From Paulinella micropora (Eukaryota > Cercozoa > Imbricatea > Euglyphida > Paulinellidae), in contig WBZZ01000603.1 in assembly GCA_019918135.1 (NCBI GenBank), positions 177,501 to 241,500 on the forward strand: a stretch of 64,000 bases of DNA, in the 5' to 3' direction. The position numbers and the translations under genes are program-made. Positions 52,153-61,420 of this stretch are shown piece after piece. The notes under the pieces were generated by a model. The model did not search any database. It was not told the DNA's origin and worked only from the letters and a program-made list of their open reading frames with translations. Each line of letters starts with the position of its first letter. Position 1 is the stretch's first letter.

Positions 52153-52898
52153 GGACAGCAGCCACCGCCCCCGAGGGCCGGCTCGGCAGGGCGCGCGAGC
52201 GATATAGGCGCCGGTCCCTCCCGCGCAGGGTCCGAGTACAGATCGCCCCAGAGTGCCCGGCGCTTGGCCACCGCCAGCGCGAGGTGCTCATCTAGCTTTT
52301 GCTGGAGTTCCTTGTAGGTGCTACGGATCGCGCTGGTACAACAATGGTCTGCAAAGGCCTGGTCTATGATGCCCTGGTACCGCGCGACGGCGGCCGGTGT
52401 GTCGGCGTGGGCAATGTCCTGCTTGCAGCCGATCAGCACCAGCTGGCAGTGCTCGGGCACTGCCAATTGCGCCCTGTTGAGCCAGTGGCCAAGCGTGTCG
52501 GCCACACTGGCGGGGTTGCTGCGGTCGTAACACACCAACGCCACGTCGGCGTTCTTCCACAGGTTATGGACGATGTTCGAAAACCTTTCTTGCCCCGCCG
52601 TGTCCCAGATACACACCGAGTATTCTTGGCCGTGGATCACCTTTTTCTGTAACAGCTTGAAGTCAACGCCCACAGTGGGCGGCCGCTGACCCCCGACCGC
52701 CGCGCTGACGACGACGGGCTTCTTGTTGTCAGTCAGCTTTTCCAACAGGCAGGTCTTGCCCGCGCCGGAGGGGCCCAAAAAAACAACCTTGAGCCTGGGC
52801 ACGACGCGCACAGCCACGCTCCGCGCTCGACCGCCCGGCAGAGAGCCGCGCGCGTGGCTGTGCGTGTCTTGTCCTTGGACGGCCAAGCCCCGCCACAT
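52146..52898 (-). CDS. Rab-like small GTPase
   Basis: Intact 250-residue frame from ATG 52898. G1 is GPSGAGKT, the switch I region has PTVGVDF as in Rab proteins, and G3 is WDTAGQERFSN. G4, normally N-K-x-D, reads GCKQD, a change that should weaken guanine recognition. G5 is CTSAI. The C terminus ends GGGGCCPF, with two cysteines suited to geranylgeranylation as in Rabs, although four residues from the end. Two insertions are present: a 30-residue N-terminal extension and an insertion between G1 and switch I. Rabs direct vesicle traffic, and a viral version could act in assembly or egress. Probably captured from a host. Confidence 0.87.
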   Translation of the reverse strand: MWRGLAVQGQDTHSHARGSLPGGRARSVAVRVVPRLKVVFLGPSGAGKTCLLEKLTDNKKPVVVSAAVGGQRPPTVGVDFKLLQKKVIHGQEYSVCIWDTAGQERFSNIVHNLWKNADVALVCYDRSNPASVADTLGHWLNRAQLAVPEHCQLVLIGCKQDIAHADTPAAVARYQGIIDQAFADHCCTSAIRSTYKELQQKLDEHLALAVAKRRALWGDLYSDPAREGPAPISLARPAEPALGGGGCCPF

Positions 52899-53222
52899 TT
52901 TTGCCCCGCCGCAGAGAGAAAGAGAGAAGGGGAGGAACGAAGCACATGAGGAAAGGGGGGAGAGGGAAGTGGGAGGGAGGGGGAAGGGAGGGGGGAGGGA
53001 GGCGAGGGGAGAGAATGGGAGGGGGGGGGGGGGGCAGGGACAGATCTAAGCAAGAGGGGACGGCGAGCGTCACTGGTCTGTTCCCTCCCCCCCCCCCCCC
53101 CCCCCTCCCTCCCCCTCGGGCTTTTTGTGTACTCTTGGAAGAGTGATGGCCCGCCACGAACCATCTTTGTATCGCAGCGTATTCCATTTCTGAACTAGCT
53201 TGAGGCTGTCTGACTCGCGGCT
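52899..53222. other. Intergenic, purine-rich with G and C homopolymers
   Basis: Long GA/GGGAGG-rich DNA (52915-53030), a G run at 53018-53034 and a C run at 53086-53104. ORFs across it are low complexity. It is the likely promoter region of the GTPase gene. Confidence 0.45.
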
Positions 53223-55780
53223 TCAGGCTTTTTTTGTACCAGCCTTTGCGAGGGTGCTCTCTGTGTACTCCTGAAACATACAATTGATGGCGAACCAGGA
53301 ACCACATTTGTATTCTCCCGGGAGACACCGGCTAAGTAGCTGAAGTTTGTATGGAGTGGCTTTTACGGCTTCCTCGTACAGGCCTCGGATGAAATCCCCC
53401 AGGCCAAGGCCGAGGTCCAGAGCTTCTTTGTATTGCAAGGAGTTAGGTACGCGGTTTTTTTTTAGTTGAGCGTATAAAAGGGGGGTGCCTTCATGCAAAA
53501 GCCAAGAAAAATATAGTACTGCTTTTTCCGAGGAGCTCTCGTTAACTTGTTGGAGTGCAGCTTGTGCTTTATAGGATTCTAACCCCAACAGCTCCTCTGA
53601 TTTGCGGATCACGCACTTCTCGGCGTGGCGTGTGACCGAGCGGAGTCGACGTACATGTCGCCTAACGTCTTGCAGAGATCTGGGGAGACAATTTCCCTCG
53701 CAAACTCTCGGTACCACACAGCGCACAGAAAGTACACTGCTATTTGGACCAGTAGCTCGGGGTACAAAGGATGCTGTAGGTTTTGAGAGAAAATCATTTG
53801 TTGAATCCGCTCAGCTAAAACTTGTAGGTTAGTCGGAGGTTCAAGTGAAAACAAGTATTGCAACGCCTCGTCGACTTCTAGCTTGCCCAAGCAGAGCCGG
53901 TACTTGATGCTTGCAAGCAGGAGCCGTTGCCTCTGACTAGATTGCAGCAAGTCTTGGTTCTGCAGCTCTGCCAGACAGTGGTTCAAGAACTCTCCGCCGA
54001 GGTCGCTGCGCTTAGTCTTGGCTTTTTTCGAGGCCGGAGCACGTACGGGTAGATCCACGAGCGTTTCTGCTTCCAGAATAAAGTCCGGAAAGAGCTGCAG
54101 TCCTTTACGTCAGTTCCGGATGAGTTGTCACCAAACCAGGGAGGCATCGGCAGAGAGCCCGACGGGGATAGGAGCACGAAGGGGGGAGGCGACGGTACTC
54201 GTCCTCGGGTGGAAACTGCTAGTACCGAGGGCTGCAAAGGCTGCAGCCAGCCTTGCTCTTGGTCGTTGTCGGGCAGCTGCAGGGGGGCGAGGTACAAAGA
54301 GAGATTGTCATTTTGGCCTTGGCCATCGTCGGCGGGGGGTTGGGCGAAATAGGTCTGCGTTGGTAAAGGGGACAGTGCCGCAAGTTGCTGCGGAGGGAGT
54401 GATGGCGTGCTTGGCGCCGGCGTGCGCTGCAGTTTCCCGATCACCCAGCAACAGGCAAAAACGCCCGCCCACAATGCTACTACCGGTGCCTCCAGGGTCC
54501 GCGGCAGCTTCTTTTGCCCAAGGCTCCAGGCATCCAGGGGGCTATCACTAGCTCTGACAAGCTGCTCTATCATGCTCTTGAGTTGTTGTTGGCCGGCAGA
54601 GTTTCCTGGCGGCTTGTTAGCCGCGAACATCCAATCCAGCTCATTTGTGGGTGGCGTACCGCCAGGCGACGTCGCCCAGCGGTAGAGCATGTCCAAGCTT
54701 TGCTGAGGGTTCAGCGGCTCTTGCAAGAATTCCTCATAGAGAGCGCAGCTTTGAGACGACTTCTGCCATAGAGCGTCCTGAACAACCCGAAAAGACAGCC
54801 AGCCGCGTTCGGTGGGGGTCCACTCATCACTTGTGCTGTTCCGCGGCTTCCTCGTGCGCCGTACCTCCAGCCCCGTCAGGGACTCAAGATTCACAAACGC
54901 TTGGATAGCGCTTGCGAGCCAACTTAGCTGCAGCTGCTTGTCTTCGGAGTGGACACGCAACAGCCGCGCGATGGCCGCGCGGGCGAAAGGAAATTCCAGC
55001 ATCGTTTTGTTCAGGTTCTGGCTCACTTCGGCATTGAAGAGACAGCACGTGGCCCACCAACCGGCGTCCAAAATGACGTGTTTGAATTGCCTCAGCGCCG
55101 CTAGCAGGTACCGACTGTCCCTCAAAAGACGCGCAGCATACTTTCGTTGCTGTTCTATTGCGTGCTGTCCGTGATTACAAGACTTGGGCTTGATTCTAAC
55201 TATCACGCGATTCAGGTGCAAGAACTTCTGAAACGTGACGGATTTTTTATGAGCTCCAGGCTGTTCTGTCCTTCCCCAGATTTTTGAGGCCAAGAAAGGG
55301 AACCAAAATCAATCTCGAGGGCGTGCTTGGTGGCCAGACTCGGCCAGAGCTCCAGCTCCGATTGTACGTGCTCGTAGAGCCGCCAGAACAACTTAGGATA
55401 GCTGCACGCTAGGGCAGCGGTCTTGCCGGACTGAGTTTTGTTCATATACCAAAGAACGCAAAGATCTGGGCCCGCAGTTTCACCAAGGGCTCCAGACTAA
55501 GCGAGCCTGCCCAACCCGCCGCCACCGTCGTCGTCGACGACGACACCAGCCCTGTCTCGATCCGAACCCAAACCTGACGTACAAGTTCGGCAAAATCTTG
55601 CTGCCCTGCAAGATCTTTTCTTACCGGCTTGGATTTCGTATCGTGTGGACAGGGCTCTCCTAATTTTCTCTCTATTTTTGTAGAAATATACTTTAGCCCT
55701 TTGTTAAGCTCCCCCTTGCTCAATGTGCAAAGGGCCAAAAGATGTTCGGCCGTGCCGGTGCTGCTGCTGCTGCTCGACAT
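53223..55780 (-). CDS. Unknown protein of about 850 residues, four frameshifts
   Basis: ATG 55780 begins MSSSSSSTGTAEHLL. The first piece ends at 55442 in an ATATGA overlap with the next. Further frame changes fall near 55240, 54060 and 53640, and the last piece stops at 53223. The largest segment (55230-53983) is intact. Stretches seen include ELNKGLKYISTKIERKL, LYEHVQSELELWP, RYLLAALRQFKHVILD, ALWAGVFACCWVIG (a possible membrane helix), a Pro/Gln-rich region, KKAKTKRSD (nuclear signal-like), EALQYLFSLEPP and FAREIVSPDLCKTL. No family is recognised. The exact overlaps of pieces make one interrupted gene more likely than five small ones. Confidence 0.45.
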
Positions 55781-56162
55781 AACACAGGCGGGCTTCTTTT
55801 TTTTCTTTTTGCTGTAATTCGCTTTTTTTTGCTGTGTCTTTAATAGCATTTGCTGACAAAAGAAGAAGAACAAGAGGGGCGACAGCAGACGAGAGGGGGG
55901 GGGGCAAGGGAGGGACCGGGGAGCGGGAAGGAACGGAAAGCCCCACCCCGCTCCTCCTTTGTATCCCCTTTGTCTGACGGTTCAATCCGAAAAGAAACTG
56001 GGCCCAAGTAAAGGCCAATCAAGTTTGACACAAGTCGGCCATCCTAGGCGCGAGGCGGCCCAGGGCATGAGCTCCTGGCTGAACCAACGCCTTCGCCCAT
56101 CGTCTAGGTCCTGCCAGGAAATCTGATAGTCTCCTGGCCCGCTTGAGGCCCGAACACGCCCC
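55781..56162. other. Intergenic region with a G tract
   Basis: A G run at 55891-55903 and a T-rich stretch (55795-55830) lie upstream of the gene starting at 55780. Part of the 3' end of the next leftward gene may lie in 55990-56160, but frames there are ambiguous. Confidence 0.35.
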
Positions 56163-57124
56163 TCAGCGCGACCCGCGCTCCAACACGCAGCGCACGTAGG
56201 AGTAGGGTGGTGCCGAGCACCCCGCGAGCGTGCGCTCGGCCAGGGCCTCCAGCGTACGGTCATCGCGTGCGTCAGTGGCACACGAACCCACATTCCAATC
56301 AGCATCCTCTCGCCGCCACCAAGCCAGGAGCTGCTCCGCGTACCTGTGCCGGTATAGTCGTAGGTGCAGGCGCGTCCGCTGTCGTTCTAGGGTCAGCGCG
56401 TCTAAAAACAAGGGAACGCACGGCTGCTGCTCCAGAGCACCCACGGGGTTGCACCCTGACCCATAACAGGTCGCCCTGCCGCGTACAAAGACGCAGCGCA
56501 TCCGCGATCCGGGAGGACTGGCGCCGCCAGTTTTGCTGGTACGTGGTCGCGTGGCCTCAAAGCCTGGTCTATTATTGCTTGTGCGCGCAGGTCGCCGGCT
56601 TCACCCAAGGTACGCCCGCCGCAAGAACTGCCACTGGGACGCTCGGCTTTTGTGCTGTGCGTAGCTGTTTGCCGATAACGTTTAGCTTGCACAAAAGACG
56701 CACCAGCACATTTGCTTCTTCTTCTTCTCGGCGCCAGTAGTAGCTACCCCTTTGCTTGCTGCACAATATGCGAGTCCCGTGCAGGTTGTTATTGAACAAG
56801 CACCAGAGTTTCGCCAAATCGCGCCTGCCCCCAGGCTCCCGCGCACAGGCCTGTGTGAGCAAGTCCTGCCGTATCTCTTCTAGCAGAGGCGGTGGGCAGT
56901 AAAGTTTAGTCAGCAACTCTCTTCGCCGCTGTGCGTTCTCCAGGGCAAAGCAGGGCACGTAGTGCCCAGCACGGGGAGCGGAGCGCGCCTCAGCGGCTTC
57001 TGCTTGTGCGTCGCGGACGCTCGCCCCCTGCCTAAGGGCCGCGTCTAAGCCCCAAAGGATTGCAACGGGCGGCGGTAGCCCCGCTCTTATCTTGCTCTCG
57101 TCGTTTTCCTGCTGCCCGCGCCAT
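56163..57124 (-). CDS. Unknown protein of about 320 residues, frameshifted
   Basis: A plausible start is ATG 57124 (MARAAGKRREQDKSG). The frame then changes near 57060 to GLDAALRQGASVRDAQAEAAEA and runs to 56572, and again to NNRPGFEATRP and MRCVFVRGRATCYGSG, ending at 56163. Notable stretches are HYVPCFALENAQRRRELLTKL, LWCLFNNNLHGTRILCSKQRG, YYWRREEEEANVLVRLLCKL and LRLYRHRYAEQLLAWWRRED. No family is recognised. The true C terminus may continue leftward in another frame. Its 5' flank holds CT and C tracts. Confidence 0.4.
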
Positions 57125-57409
57125 ACCTCTCTCCTCTCTCCTCTCTCTCCTCTCTCTCTCACTTGCTACAAGTGGCAGAAAAGAAAGAAAAAAAAAAAAA
57201 AAAAAAAAGACACAGACACACACACAGACGAAAGGGAGGGCACCCCCCCCCTCTCCCCCCCTCCTTCTACCTCGCTCTCCTTTTCTCTGTTTTGTGCCCC
57301 CTCCCCCAATACTTCTCCAAGATTCTCTACCCCCCTCCCCCCCCCTTTTTCTTGTTCCGGTTAGAAACAAAAAAAAGGGGGAGGGGGGGAAAGCGAACGA
57401 GGAGAAATA
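57125..57409. repeat. Divergent intergenic region, pyrimidine-rich with A/T homopolymer
   Basis: CT-rich DNA at 57125-57165, an A run at 57189-57208, then C/T-rich DNA to 57360. It separates the leftward gene at 57124 from the kinase-like gene at 57410. Confidence 0.5.
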
Positions 57410-58854
57410 ATGCAAGTTTGGTGGGAGCGAGTGTCGGCAAGGTTTGAAGTTGACCCCGAAACCCGGGGCAGTCTGTACAATGGCAGGTACGAACTTGGCC
57501 GACAAGACACCAGTGACTTGTTAGATGAGCTCGAAGGCGCCGACTTAGTCGGCGTGGGGTCTTTCGGCTCGTGTTTGGCAACGAGGGCGGGTCGTTTGTG
57601 ATTAAGCTAACGTACGACCCGACGGGTAGTCAGTGGCGTGGCATGAGGCTAGGGACAGAGCTGAGAGTGGTCAGCCCCTTGCGCGGGGCTTTGGCTCTAG
57701 AAAAAGTTTGCGTGCGTGAGTGGTTGGCCGAGCACCAGGACAAGGATCAGTCGGGCGTGGGCAAGGAACTGGCGCGTATGCAATCGCGTTGGGACTGGGA
57801 CTCGAGGAACCAGAAGCGCAGGATTAGCCCACTTACACAGAAAGAGAGCTTTTGGGCGCTGGTGCTGGACAGGCTAGACACTGACTTGGATGAATTCCTA
57901 TCTGGCGACGACAACGAGGGAGCCCCTGTGGATTCACTGCAAGCACTCCCCGCTCCAAAACTGTGCCAACAAGTGCTGCAACCACTGGTCCGTCACCTGG
58001 TAAGGCTGGCCGAAGCTGGGTTTTTCTTCCACGACTTAAAGGCCTCGAACGTGCTCTTAGCGCTCCAGGAGGAGGCAGGCGCCGGCGAGTGTGCGGTGCG
58101 TCGCGTACTGTTGGCGGATCTAGACGAAGCCTGCTTCTCGTACTCGCCCCCGCTGCCAGGCGGGCATGCAGACGCCCTGACCGTCTACCTGGTGTCCGTC
58201 TGTCCGGACGCACTAGCCGCCGCTCTGCCTCACTGGCAGGGCTGGAACGCGCGTCGTTTCTGGAGTGCGTGGGGGGCAGCACGCAGCGCTTATTTGGACG
58301 TTTCAACCGACAAGGGGCTGCGCTACTGGAGCTTGTACGCGCTGGCCCAGTTGCCCGACGGGCTCGCGTGCCTAACAAGAGCTGTTTCCAAGAAGCTCGT
58401 GGACCCTCTGCCGCCTCTGCCCCAGCCCGACGAAGAAAGGCAGGGGCCGCGGCGAGGGACGCTCGGGAGGGGAAGAGGGCCGGAGCGTGATTTTCAGGAT
58501 TTGCGGCGCATGCTGCGGGGCAACAGACAGTTTAGGAATAATGAGCGCCGTTTTATGTCCTGTTACCGCCCCCCGCGCATGGACAGCGGCGACACTCGCA
58601 CTGCTGAGACCGGATTCCCTAGCCTGCACGCGGCCTATTTAGCTACTGGGCTCGGCGCGCTCACTTGCTACGTGCTGCTGCGTCTCCTGCAGATAGAGAG
58701 TAGGTCGTGGCGCGCCTCGGACGACAGCTCTAATAATTTAGAAATAGCCCTGGGGATCACAGAATGGGCGCTGGGGGCTAAGGCCGGCCGCGGCATACTG
58801 TATCGACTGATTGAAAAACGGCTACAAAAACTGACAGGCTGGCCGCGCCACTGA
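57410..58854 (+). CDS. Divergent protein kinase, one frameshift
   Basis: ATG 57410 starts MQVWWERVSARFEVD. The glycine loop LVGVGSFGSCLA comes just before a one-base frame change near 57580; the next frame gives FVIKLTYD (VAIK-like lysine). The catalytic loop is FFFHDLKASNVLL, and the metal-binding motif is LLADLDEACF, D-L-D in place of DFG. About 480 residues in all. A C-terminal helix (LGALTCYVLLRLLQI) could touch membrane. The presence of both lysines, the catalytic Asp and Asn, and the metal Asp argues for activity if the frame is restored. Viral kinases of this kind phosphorylate virion and nuclear proteins. AATAAA follows at about 58890. Confidence 0.68.
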
Positions 58855-58906
58855 CTTTTCAATCAACGCCTTCTATTTTTTTTTTGTTAATAAATTTTTT
58901 TTTAAA

Positions 58907-59851
58907 TTAAGTTGGGAGTGGAAATGCAGAGCGCGCGCCGGCTAGCAGCGCGCTTGGCACCGGTCTCATGGCCACGCCGTAGGTACCGACACAAACCACC
59001 GCCGAAGCCACGCGCAGCCGGCACTCGTACGTCTGCTCAAACAGCCACTCGGCCATGGCGGCTTGCACCAGGAACCTGTGCATAGGCGTATCGAGCCAAC
59101 CCGCCCAGGACACACCCCGCAGCGCCGGCGCTCCAGGTAAAGCACTGTCGAAAACCGCCTGTGACTTTTTGATCTCAAGCAGCCACAAAGTGCCCGTTCT
59201 CTTTTCAAACCAGACCTGGTCTATCTGGGTGCACAGCTCTAGTTTAGGCGTGTGCACCCGGAGCTGCGCAGCCACGGGCCGACCAAAACGTCCATACAGA
59301 AAGGATAGGGCGCTGGCCGCCAAAGGGTGCAGCCGCCACAGGAGCTCCCCGGCCAAACGCAGGCCCGTGCAAGCCTCTAGACTGGCTCGGAAGCGTCGCG
59401 TCTCGGCGGCGGGCGCCCCGTCCCATATCACATATTCTTTAGCCCACAGTGTCCCGCTCAGCGCTGGCTCCCTGGCCTTGAGCGCCATCTCCACCAACGC
59501 GCTCAGTTGCTGATCCACCACGACGCCGTTGCCGCGCCCGAAAAAAGGTGATCGTACGATCCGTGCAGCGGTACGTCCCCTGCGTGTCGCTGTGCCTGCA
59601 CGGACCCCCCGGCGCCAGCTGCGATAAACGTTTTGAGCCGCGGTCGTCTTGCTACGCCTGACTCGCGGCTTTTTCTGCCACACCTCCGCCTCCAGCCAAC
59701 CATGCAGCCCGTTCAGCGCGTGGCCCTTATAGCAGGGAATAAAGCTCGGAGGCCGTTGGTAAATCTTGTCGGTTACCTCGGGGCGCCGTGCCCAGTACAG
59801 ACCGGTGCCACAGGAGCTTTGTGCTTTGGAGCTCGCTTTTCTTTTTTGCAT
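58907..59851 (-). CDS. PD-(D/E)XK exonuclease-like protein
   Basis: Intact 314-residue frame from ATG 59851 (MQKRKASSKAQSSC). The N-terminal third is basic. The nuclease core has CTQIDQVWFEKRTG (metal-binding Asp), GTLWLLEIKKSQ (E-x-K) and then HRFLVQAAMAEWLFEQ, a glutamine-containing helix as found after the E-x-K in lambda-exonuclease, RecB and Cas4 nucleases. Herpesviruses and many large DNA viruses encode an alkaline exonuclease of this superfamily used with a recombinase or for DNA processing. The order of motifs fits, but a family name needs structural comparison. It diverges from the FEN-like gene across a 250-base gap. Confidence 0.65.
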   Translation of the reverse strand: MQKRKASSKAQSSCGTGLYWARRPEVTDKIYQRPPSFIPCYKGHALNGLHGWLEAEVWQKKPRVRRSKTTAAQNVYRSWRRGVRAGTATRRGRTAARIVRSPFFGRGNGVVVDQQLSALVEMALKAREPALSGTLWAKEYVIWDGAPAAETRRFRASLEACTGLRLAGELLWRLHPLAASALSFLYGRFGRPVAAQLRVHTPKLELCTQIDQVWFEKRTGTLWLLEIKKSQAVFDSALPGAPALRGVSWAGWLDTPMHRFLVQAAMAEWLFEQTYECRLRVASAVVCVGTYGVAMRPVPSALLAGARSAFPLPT

Positions 59852-60101
59852 TTTTAAGTTCTTGCCGCCAAGAACCAGGCAGGGGAGAGAAGGGAGGGGG
59901 GCGAAGAGGACGAGTGTCGGGGGAGGGGGAGGGGGGAGGGCGGACGAGTGTCGGGGAGGGGGGGGGATGCCAGCCCGCCCCCCCCCCCTCTCTCTCTCTC
60001 TCTCTCTTTCTTCCCCTCTCTTTTCTTGCTGTCTTGTCTCCAACAAGAGCATCGTAGGAAAGAGAGCAAGAGGGAGAGACAGACACACGCACAGAAAAAA
60101 A
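59852..60101. repeat. Divergent promoter region with CT tract
   Basis: A G-rich duplicated segment GGACGAGTGTCGGG (59900-59960), a C run at 59978-59987 and a CT run (59988-60008) lie 95 bases upstream of the FEN-like ATG at 60102 on the plus strand. The same kind of GA/CT tract occurs upstream of the starts at 8796 and 24304. Confidence 0.5.
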
Positions 60102-61358
60102 ATGGGTCTCTATGGAGGTTGGAAGATGCTGGAAGACATTAGCCCCGAAGCATTGCACGCGGGACAGCTCGGGGCCGTACCAGCCGCGGGCGGTCCGCTG
60201 GTGGTGGTGCAGGACACGCTGGTTCGCCTACAGCACCTGTGCATAGAGGCCGCCAAGCGACGTGCAGAGGGCGAAAGCGACATCTGGGCGCGGTTGGCGC
60301 CCACGCTGGTGACGCGCGTGCTCCAGGAGCACCCGCTGACTTGTGCGGTGGTGTTGGTGGCCGACAAGCCTGCGCTCACGACGCCGCTGAAGCAAGAGAC
60401 CCAACAGAAACGTGCGCAATCGCGTGCCAAGCTTGCGCAAGAGCGCAAGCTACCCCCGCCCGAGCAGATCCAGGTCACAGGCGAGGACGACAGACTGCTG
60501 CACAACGGAGAGGCTATCGCGGGCGCACACGCAGAAGACTTGCTGGCTGAGCGACAGACTCGCCCTCTACTGTTACAGCACGTGCAAGATCTGCTCTTGC
60601 GCTCTGAAGAGCTACAAGACGCAAGGGCTTGGAAGCGCATAGCCGCCTACCCACTGGTAGTGCTCGATTTAGGCTGCGCCGGCGGTTGTTGGGCGCTCGA
60701 GCCAGAGCGAGAGGGGGGCCGCCTGGTTTGGCGCCAGGGACGCTACAGCGCGGTGCAAGAGGGGGAGGCAGACCTGGGTTGTTTCAGATGGGCCGAACGC
60801 ACCCGTGCGGCCATGCCCGACTGCCGTGTTCTCTTCGACACGGTCGACACCGATTTTCTCGCGCTTGGGCTTATTGCCCTGTCGAAGTACGACCCGGCCT
60901 GCGAGAGACCGTCCCTTTTGGTCTCGTTCCGTCGCAAGTTTCTGTTGGACCTGAACAAGGTCTATGACTTCTTGCGACGCTGCCCAGGCGGTGTCAGTGC
61001 CTGGTTGCGCGCCGTCATGCTGAACGGAACAGACTTTCTACCGCACGCGAGCTGCGCGGCAGGCCTTGCGGCCAGAGCTTTGCTAGCGGTGCAGGAAGAG
61101 CGCGAGCGCGGCCCCGCGCTCGGGTACGCCGACTTGAGAACTTTTGTTCTTGACGTGTGTGCCGCTTATGTTTACAAATCTAGGGGCAGCGTGCCCTTTG
61201 AATCTAAGCGTACAACAGAGGAAATACATCTCGATACACGTCTGCTGGTTAAACGTTTGCCTGACCTCAAGACCCTGCGGAAAGCCATGGAAATACACAA
61301 CTCGCAAGTTCGCTACTGGCAATCGCTCCACCTGCCCGAAGCTAGCCCAGCTAGCTAG
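60102..61358 (+). CDS. FEN1/XRN-type 5' nuclease
   Basis: Intact 418-residue frame from ATG 60102 (MGLYGGWKMLEDI). The N-terminal nuclease motifs are VVVQDTLVRL, VLVADKPALTTPLKQETQQKR (D with the P-x-L-K-x-E-T-x-x-K-R string of the family), then EGEADLGCF (E-G-E-A-D), LFDTVDTDFLALGL (D-x-x-D-T-D-F) and MLNGTDFLPH (G-x-D). These acidic residues hold the two metals in FEN1, XPG, XRN and viral homologues such as poxvirus G5 and herpesvirus vhs. An XRN-like RNA nuclease or a flap nuclease are both possible. In herpesviruses the related protein degrades host mRNA. Confidence 0.83.
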   Translation: MGLYGGWKMLEDISPEALHAGQLGAVPAAGGPLVVVQDTLVRLQHLCIEAAKRRAEGESDIWARLAPTLVTRVLQEHPLTCAVVLVADKPALTTPLKQETQQKRAQSRAKLAQERKLPPPEQIQVTGEDDRLLHNGEAIAGAHAEDLLAERQTRPLLLQHVQDLLLRSEELQDARAWKRIAAYPLVVLDLGCAGGCWALEPEREGGRLVWRQGRYSAVQEGEADLGCFRWAERTRAAMPDCRVLFDTVDTDFLALGLIALSKYDPACERPSLLVSFRRKFLLDLNKVYDFLRRCPGGVSAWLRAVMLNGTDFLPHASCAAGLAARALLAVQEERERGPALGYADLRTFVLDVCAAYVYKSRGSVPFESKRTTEEIHLDTRLLVKRLPDLKTLRKAMEIHNSQVRYWQSLHLPEASPAS

Positions 61359-61385
61359 CTAGCCAAAGGCAATGTATTGCGTATT

Positions 61386-61410
61386 TCTTTTTTTTATTAA
61401 AAAATTAAAA
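61386..61410. terminator. Two-way poly(A) signal
   Basis: TTTTTTTTATTAAAAAATTAAAAC lies between the stops at 61358 (plus) and 61421 (minus). It supplies AATAAA on the minus strand and ATTAAA on the plus strand. Confidence 0.6.
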
Positions 61411-61420
61411 CTCTTGTAAG

